Shown here piece by piece: positions 47,729 to 48,631 of a stretch of 48,631 nucleotides of DNA. The translations under genes were made by a program, and so were the position numbers. The DNA comes from a virus: the IMG/VR virus record IMGVR_UViG_3300025840_002122, positions 1-48,631 of that record, one strand, 5' to 3'. The notes under the pieces are model-generated. The model saw only the letters and a list, made by a program, of their open reading frames with translations, had not been told where the DNA came from and made no database searches. The stretch's first letter is position 1. The number at the start of each line of letters is the position of its first letter.

Positions 47729-48631
47729 TGGCAGACAATTTAGCATCCTTCAAAGTATTCTGCCAAGGCGGTCTAAACACTAGTCGTGATGTGTTGTCAC
47801 AAGGTGAGACTCAACCAGGATCAGCTATTGCCTTGATTAACTATGAGCCATCCGTTACAGGTGGTTACAGAAAGATCAACGGGTTTAGTAACGACTACGG
47901 TACAGTTACAGGTCAAGCTAATACACCAGTGCTAGGTGTTTGTGTTGCTAATGGTATCAACGATGGTATTCTAGCTTGCCGTGAACCTTCTAGTGGCTCT
48001 GACTACTTACACTATTGGGATACAGCTACAGAGGCTTGGGTTGCAGTAACTACTTCTGGTTCGCCTACAATGTCTGGTGTAACCAAAGTACGCTTCACTA
48101 AGTACAACTGGGGTAGTTCTAAAGTTTTACTTACTGATGCTGTCAACCCTGCAGCTACGTATGATGGTACTACTTACACACAGATTACACATACTGACGC
48201 ACCCAGCGCACCAAGACTGTCACACGTATTTAAGAACCACATGTTCCTAGCAGGTGACCCTAGTGAGAACACGAATCTTTATTTTAGTGCACCTTACGAT
48301 GAGACTAGCTTTGCTCCTGCTGATGGTGCTGGTGTTATTAACGTAGGCTTTCCTGTTGTAGCTATCAAGTCTTTCCGTGATGTGTTGTACATCTTTGGTA
48401 GCAATAACATCCGTAAGCTTGTTGGTGATAACATCTCTAACTTTGTATTACAAGAAGTTACAGATGACCTTGGATGCCTAGCTACAGACAGTGTTATTGA
48501 GATTGGTGGTGACCTACTCTTCTTATCACAAGATGGCTTACGTCCTGTTAGTGGTACAGACAAGATTGGTGACGTTAACCTAGAGACAGTATCAAAAGAC
48601 ATTCAGTCTATCTTTACTGACATCGTGTTTG
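47728..48631 (+). CDS. Tail tubular protein B-like gene, 3' end outside window
   Basis: At least 301 residues, reading open from the ATG at 47728 to the right edge. It starts MADNLASFKVFCQGGLNTSR, contains LINYEPSVTGGYRKINGFSN and APRLSHVFKNHMFLAGDPSE, strings typical of the large tail tube B / nozzle protein of marine podoviruses. Beta-rich throughout. Coupled to the tail tube A gene by an ATGA overlap. The rest lies outside the window. Confidence 0.85.
   Translation, partial: MADNLASFKVFCQGGLNTSRDVLSQGETQPGSAIALINYEPSVTGGYRKINGFSNDYGTVTGQANTPVLGVCVANGINDGILACREPSSGSDYLHYWDTATEAWVAVTTSGSPTMSGVTKVRFTKYNWGSSKVLLTDAVNPAATYDGTTYTQITHTDAPSAPRLSHVFKNHMFLAGDPSENTNLYFSAPYDETSFAPADGAGVINVGFPVVAIKSFRDVLYIFGSNNIRKLVGDNISNFVLQEVTDDLGCLATDSVIEIGGDLLFLSQDGLRPVSGTDKIGDVNLETVSKDIQSIFTDIVF

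Overview
The window is most of the genome of a short-tailed, double-stranded DNA phage. The organisation and marker genes fit the marine HMO-2011-type podoviruses that infect Alphaproteobacteria (SAR116, roseobacters, pelagibacters). The strongest pointer is a family A DNA polymerase with a DnaJ-like CxxCxGxG zinc insertion between its exonuclease and polymerase domains, a feature described for phage HMO-2011. It sits with a tyrosine integrase, split primase and helicase, class II ribonucleotide reductase, ThyX, glutaredoxin and MazG. DUF1127 and DUF1289 proteins also suggest an alphaproteobacterial host. The host assignment is an inference. No tRNA, rRNA, CRISPR array or insertion sequence was seen.

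Layout. Bases 1-12971 (rightward): the 3' part of a very large tail-fibre gene with three blocks of five propeller-like repeats, a small membrane protein, then four or five virion or internal-protein genes including a 1256-residue giant. A strong bidirectional terminator (12979-12998) separates these from the leftward arm. Bases 13008-32325 (leftward): nucleotide metabolism (MazG, glutaredoxin, RNR, ThyX), replication and recombination (endonuclease I, Cas4-like exonuclease, probable SSB, DNA polymerase, helicase, primase), integrase, a DUF932 protein, a SleB-type hydrolase, and about 15 small genes, several shorter than 60 residues, packed with ATGA-type overlaps. Bases 32326-33220: an 895-base noncoding control region between the divergent arms. 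Bases 33221-48631 (rightward): small conserved phage proteins, a DUF1127 gene, a lysis cassette (EF-hand membrane protein, M15 peptidase, u-spanin-like lipoprotein), terminase, portal, scaffold, major capsid protein and tail tube A. A tail tube B-like gene runs off the right edge. The right edge and the left edge belong to the same tail module, so the window is probably a circular or terminally redundant genome with a few kilobases missing between its ends.

Regulation. The control region holds a candidate leftward promoter, a long structured leader, two copies of TGTGATCACA, a GT-rich 9-mer repeat with G5 tracts, five 13-bp iterons around a TATAATTATA dyad, and rightward promoter candidates. 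A 14-16 bp palindrome with core GTCCAACGTTGGAC occurs four times between 30.2 and 32.6 kb and looks like a phage operator. A promoter pattern TTGACA-N16-TWWAACTATATA recurs upstream of several units, including the capsid gene. There it is followed at once by a terminator-like hairpin, suggesting an attenuator or a small RNA. The DUF1127 gene has its own promoter and a leader hairpin that would bury its ribosome binding site.
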